DNA from: Hyphomicrobium sp.
Lineage (GTDB): Bacteria; Pseudomonadota; Alphaproteobacteria; Rhizobiales; Hyphomicrobiaceae
Length of the DNA: 64,000 nt
Assembly (NCBI GenBank): GCA_017512425.1
Contig: JAFWGI010000012.1
Span: 124,001 to 188,000, forward strand
Reading direction: 5' to 3'
This document shows, in pieces, positions 1 through 7,998 of this stretch. The notes beneath the pieces were generated by a model. It made no database searches. It was not told where the DNA came from and saw only the letters and a list, made by a program, of their open reading frames with translations. Numbering within the stretch: the first letter of the stretch is position 1; every line of letters starts with the position of its first letter. Both the position numbers and the translations under genes were made by a program.

Positions 1-1254
1 AACTGGTGGGATGGCCCACAGACCGGCGCGCCGAGCTATACCAATAAAAGGTCCGATGCGACCGATCGCCCTGAGCGTCAGCCCGAGAATCTCGAAGATT
101 TGCGTCCGGGAGGCATTCCGTGGTGCAGCGATGAGATGTTCAACGCGATCGGCGGTGCCATCCAGCGCTACGAGAAAATTGTTGCGAACGGCGGCTGGCC
201 TCAGTTGCCGAAGGGCCGCATGTTGCGGCCGGGCGACGACGATGAACGCATTCCGGCGCTGCGCAAAATGCTGCGCATCACCGGCGATCTTTCTGAAAAG
301 GGGCAGTATTACAGCAGCGAGACCTACGACTCCGAGGTCGAAGAGGGCGTCAAGCGCTTCCAGAAGCGTCACGGACTGCGCCCGACAGGCGCCATCGTGC
401 AGTCGATGTATCCTGTCTTCAACGTCACCGCGCAGCAGCGCCTTGAGCAATTGAAGCTCAACTTCGAACGTCTGCGCGCGCTCGGATCATGCGGCAGCGA
501 AGACCGCTACGTCTTTGTCAATGTTCCGGCATTCCAACTCGAAGCCGTTGAGCGGCGCGAAGTTCAGCAGCGCCATCGCATCATCGTCGGGCGCACGGAG
601 CGTCAGACGCCGGACGTGCGCACTGTCATTAAGGCGTTGAACTTTTTCCCGTATTGGCGCGTGCCCGAAAGCATCGCGATGCTCGATCTCGTGCCGCTGG
701 CGCGGAAAACGCCGGAATATCTGACCAACGAGGGCATTCGGGTCTTCAACGGTTTCAACGGCCCGGAACTCGATCGCAGTCTGATCGATTGGAACTCGCC
801 GCAGGTCGCCAACTACAAATTCAAGCAGGACCCTGGCGACAAGAATGCGCTCGGCCTCGTGCGCTTGGATATGTCGAACGAGCATGGCGTCTATATGCAC
901 GATACGCCGATGAAGAAGCTGTTTGACCAGCGCAGCCGGCCGTTTTCAGCGGGTTGCGTGCGTGTTCAGGATGTCTTTGATCTGGCTGAATGGCTTGCGC
1001 GATACGAGGTCGGCTGGGAGCAACCGGGGCAAGTGCGCCGCGTGCTCGAAGGTGGCCAGGCGCTCGATTTGAATTTGACGCGTCCTGTGCCGGTCTATTT
1101 CTCCTACATCACGGCTTGGGCCGAGCCGTCGACCGGCCGCGTGGAATTCCGCTCCGACATCTATGGTCGCGACGGCGCTGCAATGCACGGCGTCTACGCG
1201 CGCGATGAAGACGATGCGCCACCCGCAGCGGCTGCGAGCGCGCTCGCGCCATGA
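1..1254 (+). CDS. L,D-transpeptidase, YcbB/LdtD type (5' end outside window)
   Basis: The reading frame is open from the first base of the window, so the start codon and probable signal peptide lie upstream. A peptidoglycan-binding-like segment (EEGVKRFQKRHGLRPTG) is followed by a YkuD catalytic domain. That domain has the conserved YMHDTP stretch and the catalytic cysteine in FSAGCVRV, at codon 319 counted from the window start (bases 955-957). Enzymes of this family act in the periplasm and form 3-3 peptide cross-links in peptidoglycan. The arrangement of a binding domain before the catalytic domain and the extended SxGCVRV motif fit the long YcbB-like class better than the short ErfK/YbiS class. 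The C-terminus is alanine-rich and ends 81 bases before a tRNA on the opposite strand. Family assignment is firm; the substrate is inferred. Confidence 0.9.
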   Translation, partial: NWWDGPQTGAPSYTNKRSDATDRPERQPENLEDLRPGGIPWCSDEMFNAIGGAIQRYEKIVANGGWPQLPKGRMLRPGDDDERIPALRKMLRITGDLSEKGQYYSSETYDSEVEEGVKRFQKRHGLRPTGAIVQSMYPVFNVTAQQRLEQLKLNFERLRALGSCGSEDRYVFVNVPAFQLEAVERREVQQRHRIIVGRTERQTPDVRTVIKALNFFPYWRVPESIAMLDLVPLARKTPEYLTNEGIRVFNGFNGPELDRSLIDWNSPQVANYKFKQDPGDKNALGLVRLDMSNEHGVYMHDTPMKKLFDQRSRPFSAGCVRVQDVFDLAEWLARYEVGWEQPGQVRRVLEGGQALDLNLTRPVPVYFSYITAWAEPSTGRVEFRSDIYGRDGAAMHGVYARDEDDAPPAAAASALAP

Positions 1255-1334
1255 TAGCGCTTGCAAAATGCGCGTGCCGCACATCGCGCGCGCGTCTGGC
1301 GGCCTGGTTCACATAATGTCTTGAATTGAAAAAC

Positions 1335-1409
1335 TGGCTCCGCGGGTAGGATTCGAACCTACGACCATCCGATTAACAGTCGGACGCTCTACCACTGAGC
1401 TACCGCGGA
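1335..1409 (-). tRNA. tRNA-Asn (GTT)
   Basis: Read on the minus strand, this 75-base stretch folds as a complete cloverleaf. The 7-bp acceptor stem pairs TCCGCGG with CCGCGGA, the discriminator is G, and the 3' CCA is encoded. The D arm, the T arm with GTTCGAATC, and the anticodon loop CTGTTAA are all present. The anticodon GTT (complement of 1375-1377) reads asparagine codons. Confidence 0.97.
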
Positions 1410-1514
1410 ATGCCTGGACCACTTCTTTGAAGCGGGCGATCCGATTAACAGAACTGCCTGCCCCTGGCGAGGGTCTTTTTGCACGCAACACGCAGCGGCG
1501 AACCGCTGCAAATT

Positions 1515-1588
1515 TGGAGGCCACGCCCGGAATTGAACCGGGGTACGCGGATTTGCAGTCCGCTGCGTCACCACTCCGCCACGTGGCC
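1515..1588 (-). tRNA. tRNA-Cys (GCA)
   Basis: Read on the minus strand, this 74-base stretch has a GGCCACG/CGTGGCC acceptor stem, anticodon loop CTGCAAA, T loop GTTCAATTC and an encoded CCA end. The discriminator is U, as expected for tRNA-Cys. The anticodon GCA reads both cysteine codons. It lies 105 bases upstream of tRNA-Asn in the same orientation, so the two may be co-transcribed. Confidence 0.97.
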
Positions 1589-1823
1589 TCGACGTCTTGC
1601 CGCACGACGCGAAGCCCAGAAAAGCTGGAACACGTCGCGCCGTTGAAGCAGACCCGGCGTCTAGCATATAGCGCAGCGATTTTACAAGGCGTTCACAGGA
1701 CCAGAATTTTCCCCTGCGACGGCTTTCCTGTCGCAACGCCGCGCGCCGTCGCGTATAGGCAAGCATGCGGTGCGGCCGGTGAATCGGGCGTTTCCGCCGA
1801 TCAGGGCACTCGGGAGACCAGAC

Positions 1824-2480
1824 ATGACCGACACGGCGCTTCAGCGCAAAAATATGGTCGAGAGCCAGGTTCGCCCGAGCGACGTAACCGATCGGCGGAT
1901 TACCGCCGCCATGCAGGATTTAGCGCGCGAAGATTTCGTGCCGCCAGCCCTTAAGCCGCTGGCCTATATGGACGAGCCGATTGCTGTGGCACCCGGCCGC
2001 AGTCTGATGGCGCCACGTACGTTCGCGCGGCTTTTACAACTCGCCGATGTCGACGCCAGCGATAAAGTTTTGATAGTCGGCGCCTTAACCGGCTATTCCG
2101 CGGCCGTCGTTGCGAGGTTCGCTGCCGAGGTCGTCGCTCTTGAAAGCGATGCAGCTTTGGCGGCGACGGCAAAATCAGCATTGTCAGCAAAAAACGTGAG
2201 CCTGGCGTCCGGTCCTTTGACCGACGGATGGCCTGCCGCAGCGCCCTTCGACGTCATCATCATCGAGGGTGGATTCGAACTTTTGCCGCCGCAGTTGCTC
2301 GCGCAGTTGTCGTCGGCCGGCCGGTTGGTCGGCATTGATGTGTCGGGCGGTGTCGGCCGCGCAGTGACGATCGAAACGGTCGGTGCCAAAGACAATGTGA
2401 CGACGTCGCGCCGGGTTGCTTTTGAAGCTGCTGCGGTTTGTCTACCGGGCTTCGCGCGATCGAGCGCGTTCACATTCTAG
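1824..2480 (+). CDS. protein-L-isoaspartate O-methyltransferase-like protein (divergent)
   Basis: This 218-residue protein aligns in layout with the PIMT/Pcm family, which uses S-adenosylmethionine to repair isoaspartyl residues in damaged proteins. The N-terminal part (RRITAAMQDLAREDFVPP) is typical. The SAM-binding glycine loop is VLIVGALTGYSAAVVARF, less glycine-rich than the usual GxGTGYxxA. The segment where the family has TISQP reads PGRSLMAP, so the classic active-site serine/threonine motif looks lost. I chose the ATG at 1824 because it follows a GGGAG ribosome-binding site; an upstream in-frame start at 1770 lacks one. The position just before tolC is common in Hyphomicrobiales. The fold assignment is good, but repair activity is uncertain. 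Confidence 0.8.
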   Translation: MTDTALQRKNMVESQVRPSDVTDRRITAAMQDLAREDFVPPALKPLAYMDEPIAVAPGRSLMAPRTFARLLQLADVDASDKVLIVGALTGYSAAVVARFAAEVVALESDAALAATAKSALSAKNVSLASGPLTDGWPAAAPFDVIIIEGGFELLPPQLLAQLSSAGRLVGIDVSGGVGRAVTIETVGAKDNVTTSRRVAFEAAAVCLPGFARSSAFTF

Positions 2481-2630
2481 CAGGACCACTTTCGCCTGCA
2501 TTTGGCCGACTGCCGCAGACCCTAATGCGGCGTTAATCGGCCCGGCCGCGCTTTACCTTTCCTTCAGCGAATCAGCAGCCAATCGCTCTTTCATCGGAAC
2601 GCGAATGTTCCGGATGGTCTGGAGCTTGGA

Positions 2631-4105
2631 ATGGGGAAGTTTGGGCGGCGTTCGGCGAACGATCAGGCCGTGATGGCTTGGTGGTGCTCGGCAAGCGTTG
2701 CTGCGCTGACGCTCGCGTGCGCGCTCGTGGCGTCTAGCGGCGCGCATGCTGAAAGCATTCGCGACGCCTTGACCGCGGCCTATCAGACCAACCCACGGCT
2801 GGATGCAGAGCGGGCGCGGCTCAGAGCAACCGACGAGGAGGTCGGACGCGCAGAGTCCGGCTATCGTCCGACGGTCGATGGCAGCGCCGATATCGGACGC
2901 CAGGATTCGCATTCGTCCCCCGCAACTTCAACGTCGGGCGAGACCAATCCGTGGGGCTACAGCATCTCGATCCGGCAGTCGGTCTTCAACGGGTTTCGCA
3001 CAACGAATGACGTTGCTGAGGCGAAAGCTGGCGTAAAGGCCGGCCGCGAAAACCTGCGGCAGGTTGAGACGATCGTTTTGCTCGAAGCCGCGACGGCATA
3101 CATGGACGTCATCCGCGACATGGAATCGTCCGGATTCGCGATAACAACATCGCCGTTCTATCGGCCGATGTCGAAGCCGCGCAAACGCGCCGCGCAGTCC
3201 AGGAAGTCACCAAGACCGACGTTGCGCAAGCGCAGGCGCGCTGCGCGCGTGCGGTCTCTGCCGCCGATCTTGCGCGCGCCAATCTCAAGACATCGCGTGC
3301 CAAATACGAGCGGGTCGTCGGCCATGCGCCGTCCGGCCTTGGCATGCCGTCAGTACGCATAAAAAACCTGCCTCAGTCCATCGAAGACGCGTGGCGTCTG
3401 GCCGAGCAGCAAAACCCGAACGTCAATTCGGCGCTGTATCGTGAGGAAGTGGCTCGCTTCGCCGTCGACAAGGTGCGCGGCGAACTGTTGCCGGAGATCA
3501 ATCTCGAGGCGAGCTTTGCGCACCGGGAAGACCCAAATAGCTTCTTCGATAAGCAGGAGTCGGCCAACATCGCCGGTCGTGTCAGCATACCGCTGTATGA
3601 CGGCGGCGAAGTGCGCGCCCGCGTCCGCCAGGCCAAGCACACCCACGTCTCGCGAATTCAGGAAATCGAACAGGCGCGGACGGAAACGCAGGCGAATGTG
3701 ACTGCGGCATGGTCGCGGCTGATGGCAGCCCGAGCCCAGGTCACATCCGATCGCATCCAGGTCGAGGCGAACCGCCTCGCGCTTGAGGGTGTTCGCGAAG
3801 AAGAGAAGGTAGGGCAGAGAACTTTGCTCGACGTACTCAACGCCGAGCAGGAATATTTGAGCGCTCAAATCGAGCTGATATCGACCCGTCATAAGCAGGT
3901 TGTCGCGAGCTATGAACTGCAGGCGCAGGTCGGCCTGCTGAGCGCACAAGACCTCGACCTCGGAACGCCCGTCTACGATCCGGCGGTCCACTACGAAGAA
4001 GCGCGTGGTAACTGGTTCGGCATCAACATCACGCATGCCGACGGCCGAAAAGAGGTTTACAGCGCGGTCGACCCCGACAACGACATCGTCGAAATTGTCG
4101 AATAG
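2631..4105 (+). pseudogene. TolC-family outer membrane channel gene, first tandem copy, frameshifted
   Basis: The first part (2631 to about 3127) encodes a signal peptide ending at SGAHA and the start of a TolC outer-membrane efflux protein (LTAAYQTNPRLDAERARLRA). The frame then runs into unrelated residues. From 3128 the +2 frame continues the same protein (VRIRDNNIAVLSADVEAA, then EVTKTDVAQAQAR, and on to a stop at 4105). Aligned to the intact copy at 4375-5850, the two halves join with no residue lost if one base is restored in the codon at 3126-3128. This is therefore a single-base deletion, either a true pseudogene or a sequencing error. Without it the product would be about 490 residues, matching its neighbour. 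TolC proteins form trimeric outer-membrane exit ducts for type I secretion and multidrug efflux. Confidence 0.85.
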
Positions 4106-4281
4106 ACCCTGGCGCCCAGAGTCATAAAGCACCCTTTGTAATCTGTGGGAAATTGGCAACGGGACGCCACGAATGCGCGCGCTTGTCATTCTCGCCGCAG
4201 TTTCTGCAAGCTTGGTAATCTATTGTTTGTGGATGCTTGCGGCGGCGCCTGATTCGCGGGGGTGCGAATCGGTTACGCAAC

Positions 4282-4340
4282 ATCCCACTGAGAGGTGGTG
4301 ACGCCTCTTCGGGGCGCATTCGCAGGTGGGATACTTTTTT
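4282..4340 (+). terminator. stem-loop with T-run between the two tolC copies
   Basis: ATCCCACT at 4282-4289 pairs with GGTGGGAT at 4325-4332, with one G-T wobble, and a run of six T follows at 4335-4340. A second smaller hairpin (CGCCTC/GGGGCG around a TTC loop) sits inside. The form fits an intrinsic terminator for the upstream tolC copy, or an attenuator or small RNA in the leader of the downstream copy, which starts 35 bases later. Confidence 0.5.
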
Positions 4341-4374
4341 CCGGCGCTGACGGCGCCGAAGTGGATGGGGCGAA

Positions 4375-5850
4375 ATGTTGCGACAGAGACATGGCGGGAT
4401 ACAGCGGCTGCACGCATGTCGCATCCTGACTGTGTGCCTGACTGTGTGTTCGGCGGCCGCTGTGGCGCTGGCCGCAGCTTCTGGTGCGCGGGCTGACTCA
4501 CTTCTCGATACGTTGGCGCAGGCGTACAGCTATAGCCCGCAGCTCGACGCTGAGCGTGCCCGGTTGCGCGCGACTGACGAAGACGTTGCGCGCGCGAACT
4601 CGGGCTATCGCCCGGACATCCGCGGCACGGCCGACATCGGTTACGAGCGCAGCGAAACGCGGCCTACCCTCGGGTCAAACGGTTCCAACAATCCGAGGGG
4701 GTATGCGGTCCAGCTGGTCCAGCCGATCTTTCGCGGATTCCAGACGACGAACGCCGTGAACGCTGCCGAAGCTGCTGTCCGCGCTGGGCGCGAAACTCTG
4801 CGCAACGTGGAGCAGCAGGTGTTGCTGGACGCAGTGACCGCTTACGGCAACGTCGTTCGCGACCAGTCGATCGTCCGCCTTCGCGAAAACAACTTGAACT
4901 TTCTGAGTACCGAGCTGCGGGCAACGCGCGATCGCTTCGCCGTTGGCGAAGTTACGAAGACCGACGTGTCGCAAGCTGAAGCGCGCCGCGCTCTTGGTCA
5001 GTCAGAGCTTGATCTCGCGCGTGCCAACCTGAATTCGAGCCGGGCGATCTATCTGCAAGTCGTCGGCACGCCACCATCGAATCTGCGTGACGCAAATTCG
5101 AGCAGCCGTTTGCTGCCTAAGTCGCTCGACGAAGCTGTCGCAATCGGCACGCGCGAGAATCCCCAGGTCGTCGCCGCGCTTTACGCGGAACAGGGGGCTA
5201 AATTCCAGGTCGAGCAAATTCGTGGCGAATTGCTGCCCGACGTATCGGTCGAGGCAACCTATTCCGACCGTTTCAATCCGTCTCGAATTATCAATGAATC
5301 AGAAACGGCGTCGATCGTCGGCCGGATGAACGTGCCGATCTACGCCAACGGCGGCGAAACGCACGCGCGCGTCCGTCAGGCCAAGCATACGCATCTGTCG
5401 CGCATCCAGGAGATCGAACAGGCGCGCGCGGCGGCGCAATCGCAGGTCGCGCAGGCCTGGGCTCAGCTGACGGGCTTCAAGGCGCAGCAGGAATCGGACA
5501 AGGCGCAGATCGCGGCGAACCAGACGGCCTTGAATGGTGTGCGTGAAGAAGAAAAAGTCGGCCAGCGCACGCTGATCGAAGTGTTGAACGCGCAGCAGGA
5601 GCTTCTGCAGGCGCAAGTGCAACTTGAGACAACCAAGCGCAACGTGTTGGTCGCGACGTATTCGGTCATTTCCGCGATCGGCCGCTTGAGCGTCGCGGAA
5701 GTTGGAGCGGCGTCCACCGTCTACGATCCTGAAATCCACTATTCTGAAGTCCGCCGCAAATGGTGGGGCATCGACATCACGCACGATGATGGCCGCCAGG
5801 AGCATATGGATTTGTGGAATGCTCGTGTTGAACACGAGCCGGTAAAATAA
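4375..5850 (+). CDS. tolC: TolC-family outer membrane channel protein, second tandem copy
   Basis: This 491-residue protein is of normal length for TolC. It has a signal peptide ending near GARA and two related halves, each with the long-helix and strand pattern of outer-membrane efflux proteins. Conserved stretches include DAERARLRATDEDVARANSGYRP and GVREEEKVGQRTLIEVLNAQQE, the latter typical of alphaproteobacterial TolC. It should trimerise in the outer membrane and serve as the exit duct for type I secretion systems and RND-type pumps whose inner-membrane parts are encoded elsewhere. A GGGG-rich stretch lies ahead of the ATG. It is closely similar to the broken copy upstream (for example RVRQAKHTHxSRIQEIEQAR in both), so this copy probably carries the cell's function. 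Confidence 0.93.
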   Translation: MLRQRHGGIQRLHACRILTVCLTVCSAAAVALAAASGARADSLLDTLAQAYSYSPQLDAERARLRATDEDVARANSGYRPDIRGTADIGYERSETRPTLGSNGSNNPRGYAVQLVQPIFRGFQTTNAVNAAEAAVRAGRETLRNVEQQVLLDAVTAYGNVVRDQSIVRLRENNLNFLSTELRATRDRFAVGEVTKTDVSQAEARRALGQSELDLARANLNSSRAIYLQVVGTPPSNLRDANSSSRLLPKSLDEAVAIGTRENPQVVAALYAEQGAKFQVEQIRGELLPDVSVEATYSDRFNPSRIINESETASIVGRMNVPIYANGGETHARVRQAKHTHLSRIQEIEQARAAAQSQVAQAWAQLTGFKAQQESDKAQIAANQTALNGVREEEKVGQRTLIEVLNAQQELLQAQVQLETTKRNVLVATYSVISAIGRLSVAEVGAASTVYDPEIHYSEVRRKWWGIDITHDDGRQEHMDLWNARVEHEPVK

Positions 5851-6211
5851 CGAGCGAGACACGCAGCAATCGCGCGGGCCCGTTAATTATGGTGGGCCGC
5901 GGCAACATTTGGCGGCGGCTCGCAATTCTGCCGATCGCTGATGTTGCGTCTGATCGGATCGCCGCGCATACGCTGTCCCGAAATGGCGCATGTGATCAAA
6001 AAACAATGTGGCCCGATCAGCCAATCAAGTGTTTTTTGCCTTGAGAGCGCCGTCCTTCGGGGATAACTCGAAGGGTGGCGTTGCTCCACTTTCTTCAACC
6101 TGCCACGGTATTGCGCCGTGGGACGCGCGATGATGCTGCGTTGCGGCGCAGTCATTGATCGTCGCCGGCAGGCATGGTGGGCGTTGCGGCGGGACTTCAA
6201 GAAGGTGCGGT
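5851..6211. other. 361-base intergenic region between tolC and popZ
   Basis: I see no credible gene here. The region contains an A/T-rich stem-loop at 5997-6038, listed separately, and a smaller hairpin at 6103-6121 (CCACGG/CCGTGG around a 7-base loop). The promoter for the popZ-like gene presumably lies in the second half, but I cannot place it with confidence. Confidence 0.5.
5997..6038 (+). terminator. probable terminator after tolC
   Basis: CAAAAAACA at 5997-6005 pairs perfectly with TGTTTTTTG at 6030-6038, and an inner TGGC/GCCA stem lies inside the loop. A six-A tract before and a six-T tract after the inner hairpin is the pattern of a terminator that could work in both directions. The stem itself is A/T-rich, so strength is uncertain. 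Confidence 0.45.
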
Positions 6212-7660
6212 ATGACGAGACTTGATGCCACCAGCGAACCGAGCATGGAGGATATTCTCGCCTCCATCAGGAAAATCATCGCTGAAGATCCGCCTGGTTC
6301 CCGTCCAGCTTTGACGCCATCACCGTCGCCGCTCCAGCCCCAGAACGCAGCACCTCAGCAAGCGGCCCGCACGGCGGAGCGCGATCCGTTTGCGGCGTTC
6401 GCACGTCGCAACAACGATTCGACGTCCACGCCATCGCCGTCGTATGCGCCGTCGCCTGAGCCGTATCTCAAAACATCGCCGCAGAAGCCGGCTGCGTCCG
6501 AATTCGGCAACGAGCCGTTCTTCGCGCCACGATCGCCAGCATCGTCGTCGTCCATTGAGCAGGCACCATCCGCGCCGTCGCGGATCGAGCCGTCGTTCGG
6601 ACCGAGAGCGAGCGCTCCCGCACCGGCGGCTGACGTCGCAGAAGAACCAGCTTCGCCTGCTGTCGACGTGAGCGTCGATGCACAATTGTCGGATCTGCTG
6701 GGCGAGACCGCATCGGTCGCCATTCAACCGGCGTCAGTTTCGCCCGCACCGATGGCAGCTTCCCCCGCGCCAAGATTTGGTGATCGAATGGCAGGGCGGG
6801 TCGCGCCGGCACCGTCGCCTGAGTCGCGCGCAGACACTGCAATGCCGTTGGTGTCATCCGCGACGTCAGCGCCGCAGGACGCAAGACCTGGATTTACCGT
6901 TTCGCGCGATGGCTTTGTTGCTGCGCCCGACGACAAGGCTTCGCCTGCTGAGCCCGATCCATTTGATTTCGATCTCGGTCCATCGCCGTTTCTGGCGAAG
7001 CCGGAGGCTACGGCAGCAACGGCCGCACCAGCACCTGCGCCGGCCCCAACGGGCAATTCGCTGACGGCACGCATGAGCGCCTCGTCCTTGCAGCGGATAT
7101 CGGCGCCATCGGTCGCGGCGACAGTCGCCGACGCGAGCAACATCCAAGTTGAATCCGAGCCTGAGAAGGTCCCGGAGACGGGTGCTGCATCGCCGGAACC
7201 TTTCGCGCCTGTGGCGCCAGTGGCAGGAATGGCAGCGCCGTCGGTGGCCGCAACGCTCGCTCCGACGTCGTTTGAGCCGACGCCGGCAGCAGAACCTGTT
7301 GGCCGGTTCATTCCGGCGAACGCCGCTGTTGAAGCATCAAAGACTGTCGATCGCGACGTGTTGGAAGTCGTCGCTCCGAAGCTATCAGCAGCTGACAGCG
7401 CGCCAATCGAAGTCGTTCGCGTTGCTGCAGAAGTTGATGCGCAAGAGCCGACGCCGTCCATGTCGCCGTCGTCATCTACGGCCATCGCCGTGCATCATGC
7501 CGAAGGTCACATGCGCACGATGGAAGAAACGGTCGCCGAACTATTGCGGCCGATGCTCAAGTCGTGGCTCGCAGAAAACATGCCGCGTATAGTCGAGCGC
7601 GCGTTACGGCGCGAACTTGCGGAACAGATGATGCTCGACAAGAAGGACGCCGCCGAATAA
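6212..7660 (+). CDS. popZ: PopZ-like polar organising protein (DUF2497 family)
   Basis: The protein has 482 residues. It opens with the family's N-terminal helix (PSMEDILASIRKIIAEDPPG) and ends with the C-terminal assembly helices (ETVAELLRPMLKSWLAENMPRIVERALRREL). About 400 residues of proline-, alanine- and serine-rich low-complexity sequence lie between. This is the architecture of PopZ, which forms a condensate at the cell pole, tethers the ParB-bound chromosome origin and recruits cell-cycle regulators in alphaproteobacteria. The linker is much longer than in Caulobacter PopZ. The ATG at 6212 follows an AAGGTG site; an upstream in-frame start at 6155 is less likely. A shorter paralogue follows at 7999. 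Family assignment is firm; the pole-organising role is inferred. Confidence 0.88.
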   Translation: MTRLDATSEPSMEDILASIRKIIAEDPPGSRPALTPSPSPLQPQNAAPQQAARTAERDPFAAFARRNNDSTSTPSPSYAPSPEPYLKTSPQKPAASEFGNEPFFAPRSPASSSSIEQAPSAPSRIEPSFGPRASAPAPAADVAEEPASPAVDVSVDAQLSDLLGETASVAIQPASVSPAPMAASPAPRFGDRMAGRVAPAPSPESRADTAMPLVSSATSAPQDARPGFTVSRDGFVAAPDDKASPAEPDPFDFDLGPSPFLAKPEATAATAAPAPAPAPTGNSLTARMSASSLQRISAPSVAATVADASNIQVESEPEKVPETGAASPEPFAPVAPVAGMAAPSVAATLAPTSFEPTPAAEPVGRFIPANAAVEASKTVDRDVLEVVAPKLSAADSAPIEVVRVAAEVDAQEPTPSMSPSSSTAIAVHHAEGHMRTMEETVAELLRPMLKSWLAENMPRIVERALRRELAEQMMLDKKDAAE

Positions 7661-7704
7661 TCGGCGGGGTGAGCCTAAGTTTCTACTCAATTTGAACTCA
7701 ATAA

Positions 7705-7738
7705 AACGGCGCGCCTCGCACGCCGTTATTGCATTTTT
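7705..7738 (+). terminator. intrinsic terminator after popZ
   Basis: AACGGCG at 7705-7711 pairs with CGCCGTT at 7721-7727 around a nine-base loop. A T-rich tract (TTTTT at 7734-7738) follows. It lies 45 bases after the popZ stop codon. Confidence 0.6.
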
Positions 7739-7845
7739 GTGAGCTCTTTTGCGGTTATTTGCCGCTTCCGCCACAAGTCCGCCTCGGAGTGGCTTCAATA
7801 TGACACGGCACGCGAAAAATTTCGGTTCAGCAGCGGGGGCTGTTG

Positions 7846-7911
7846 CAAGTGTTCGCGGCGTCACTTGGCACTTTGAGACGCGCATCGGACGCGCGCTGTT
7901 TTCAAGGTGCC
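7846..7911 (+). other. pair of hairpins in the leader of the second popZ-like gene
   Basis: A small hairpin (CAAGTG 7846-7851 with CACTTG 7862-7867) abuts a longer one, in which GGCACTTTGA at 7867-7876 pairs with TCAAGGTGCC at 7902-7911 over ten positions, one of them a G-T wobble. The inner GCGC-rich part of the second can also pair. No coding frame explains it. It may be a structured 5' leader, a small RNA or protein-binding DNA. The rest of the 7661-7998 gap shows nothing else I can name. Confidence 0.4.
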
Positions 7912-7998
7912 GGCTACGACGAACCGGACGGGGCAAATAACGGGGTGCCGGCGCGGTTCTGCGGTTTTTTTATTTCGTACGCAGAAAGAGGAAGCGTC

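Noticed and set aside
3344..4105. Separate short TolC-like gene starting at 3344
   Set aside because: The frame continues the upstream gene from 3128 without loss of alignment, so it is the back half of a frameshifted gene and not an independent one.
4282..4340. TPP-type riboswitch or 4.5S/6S RNA
   Set aside because: A CTGAGA string recalls TPP riboswitches, but the rest of the conserved core is missing. The SRP RNA loop and the 6S bubble are also absent.
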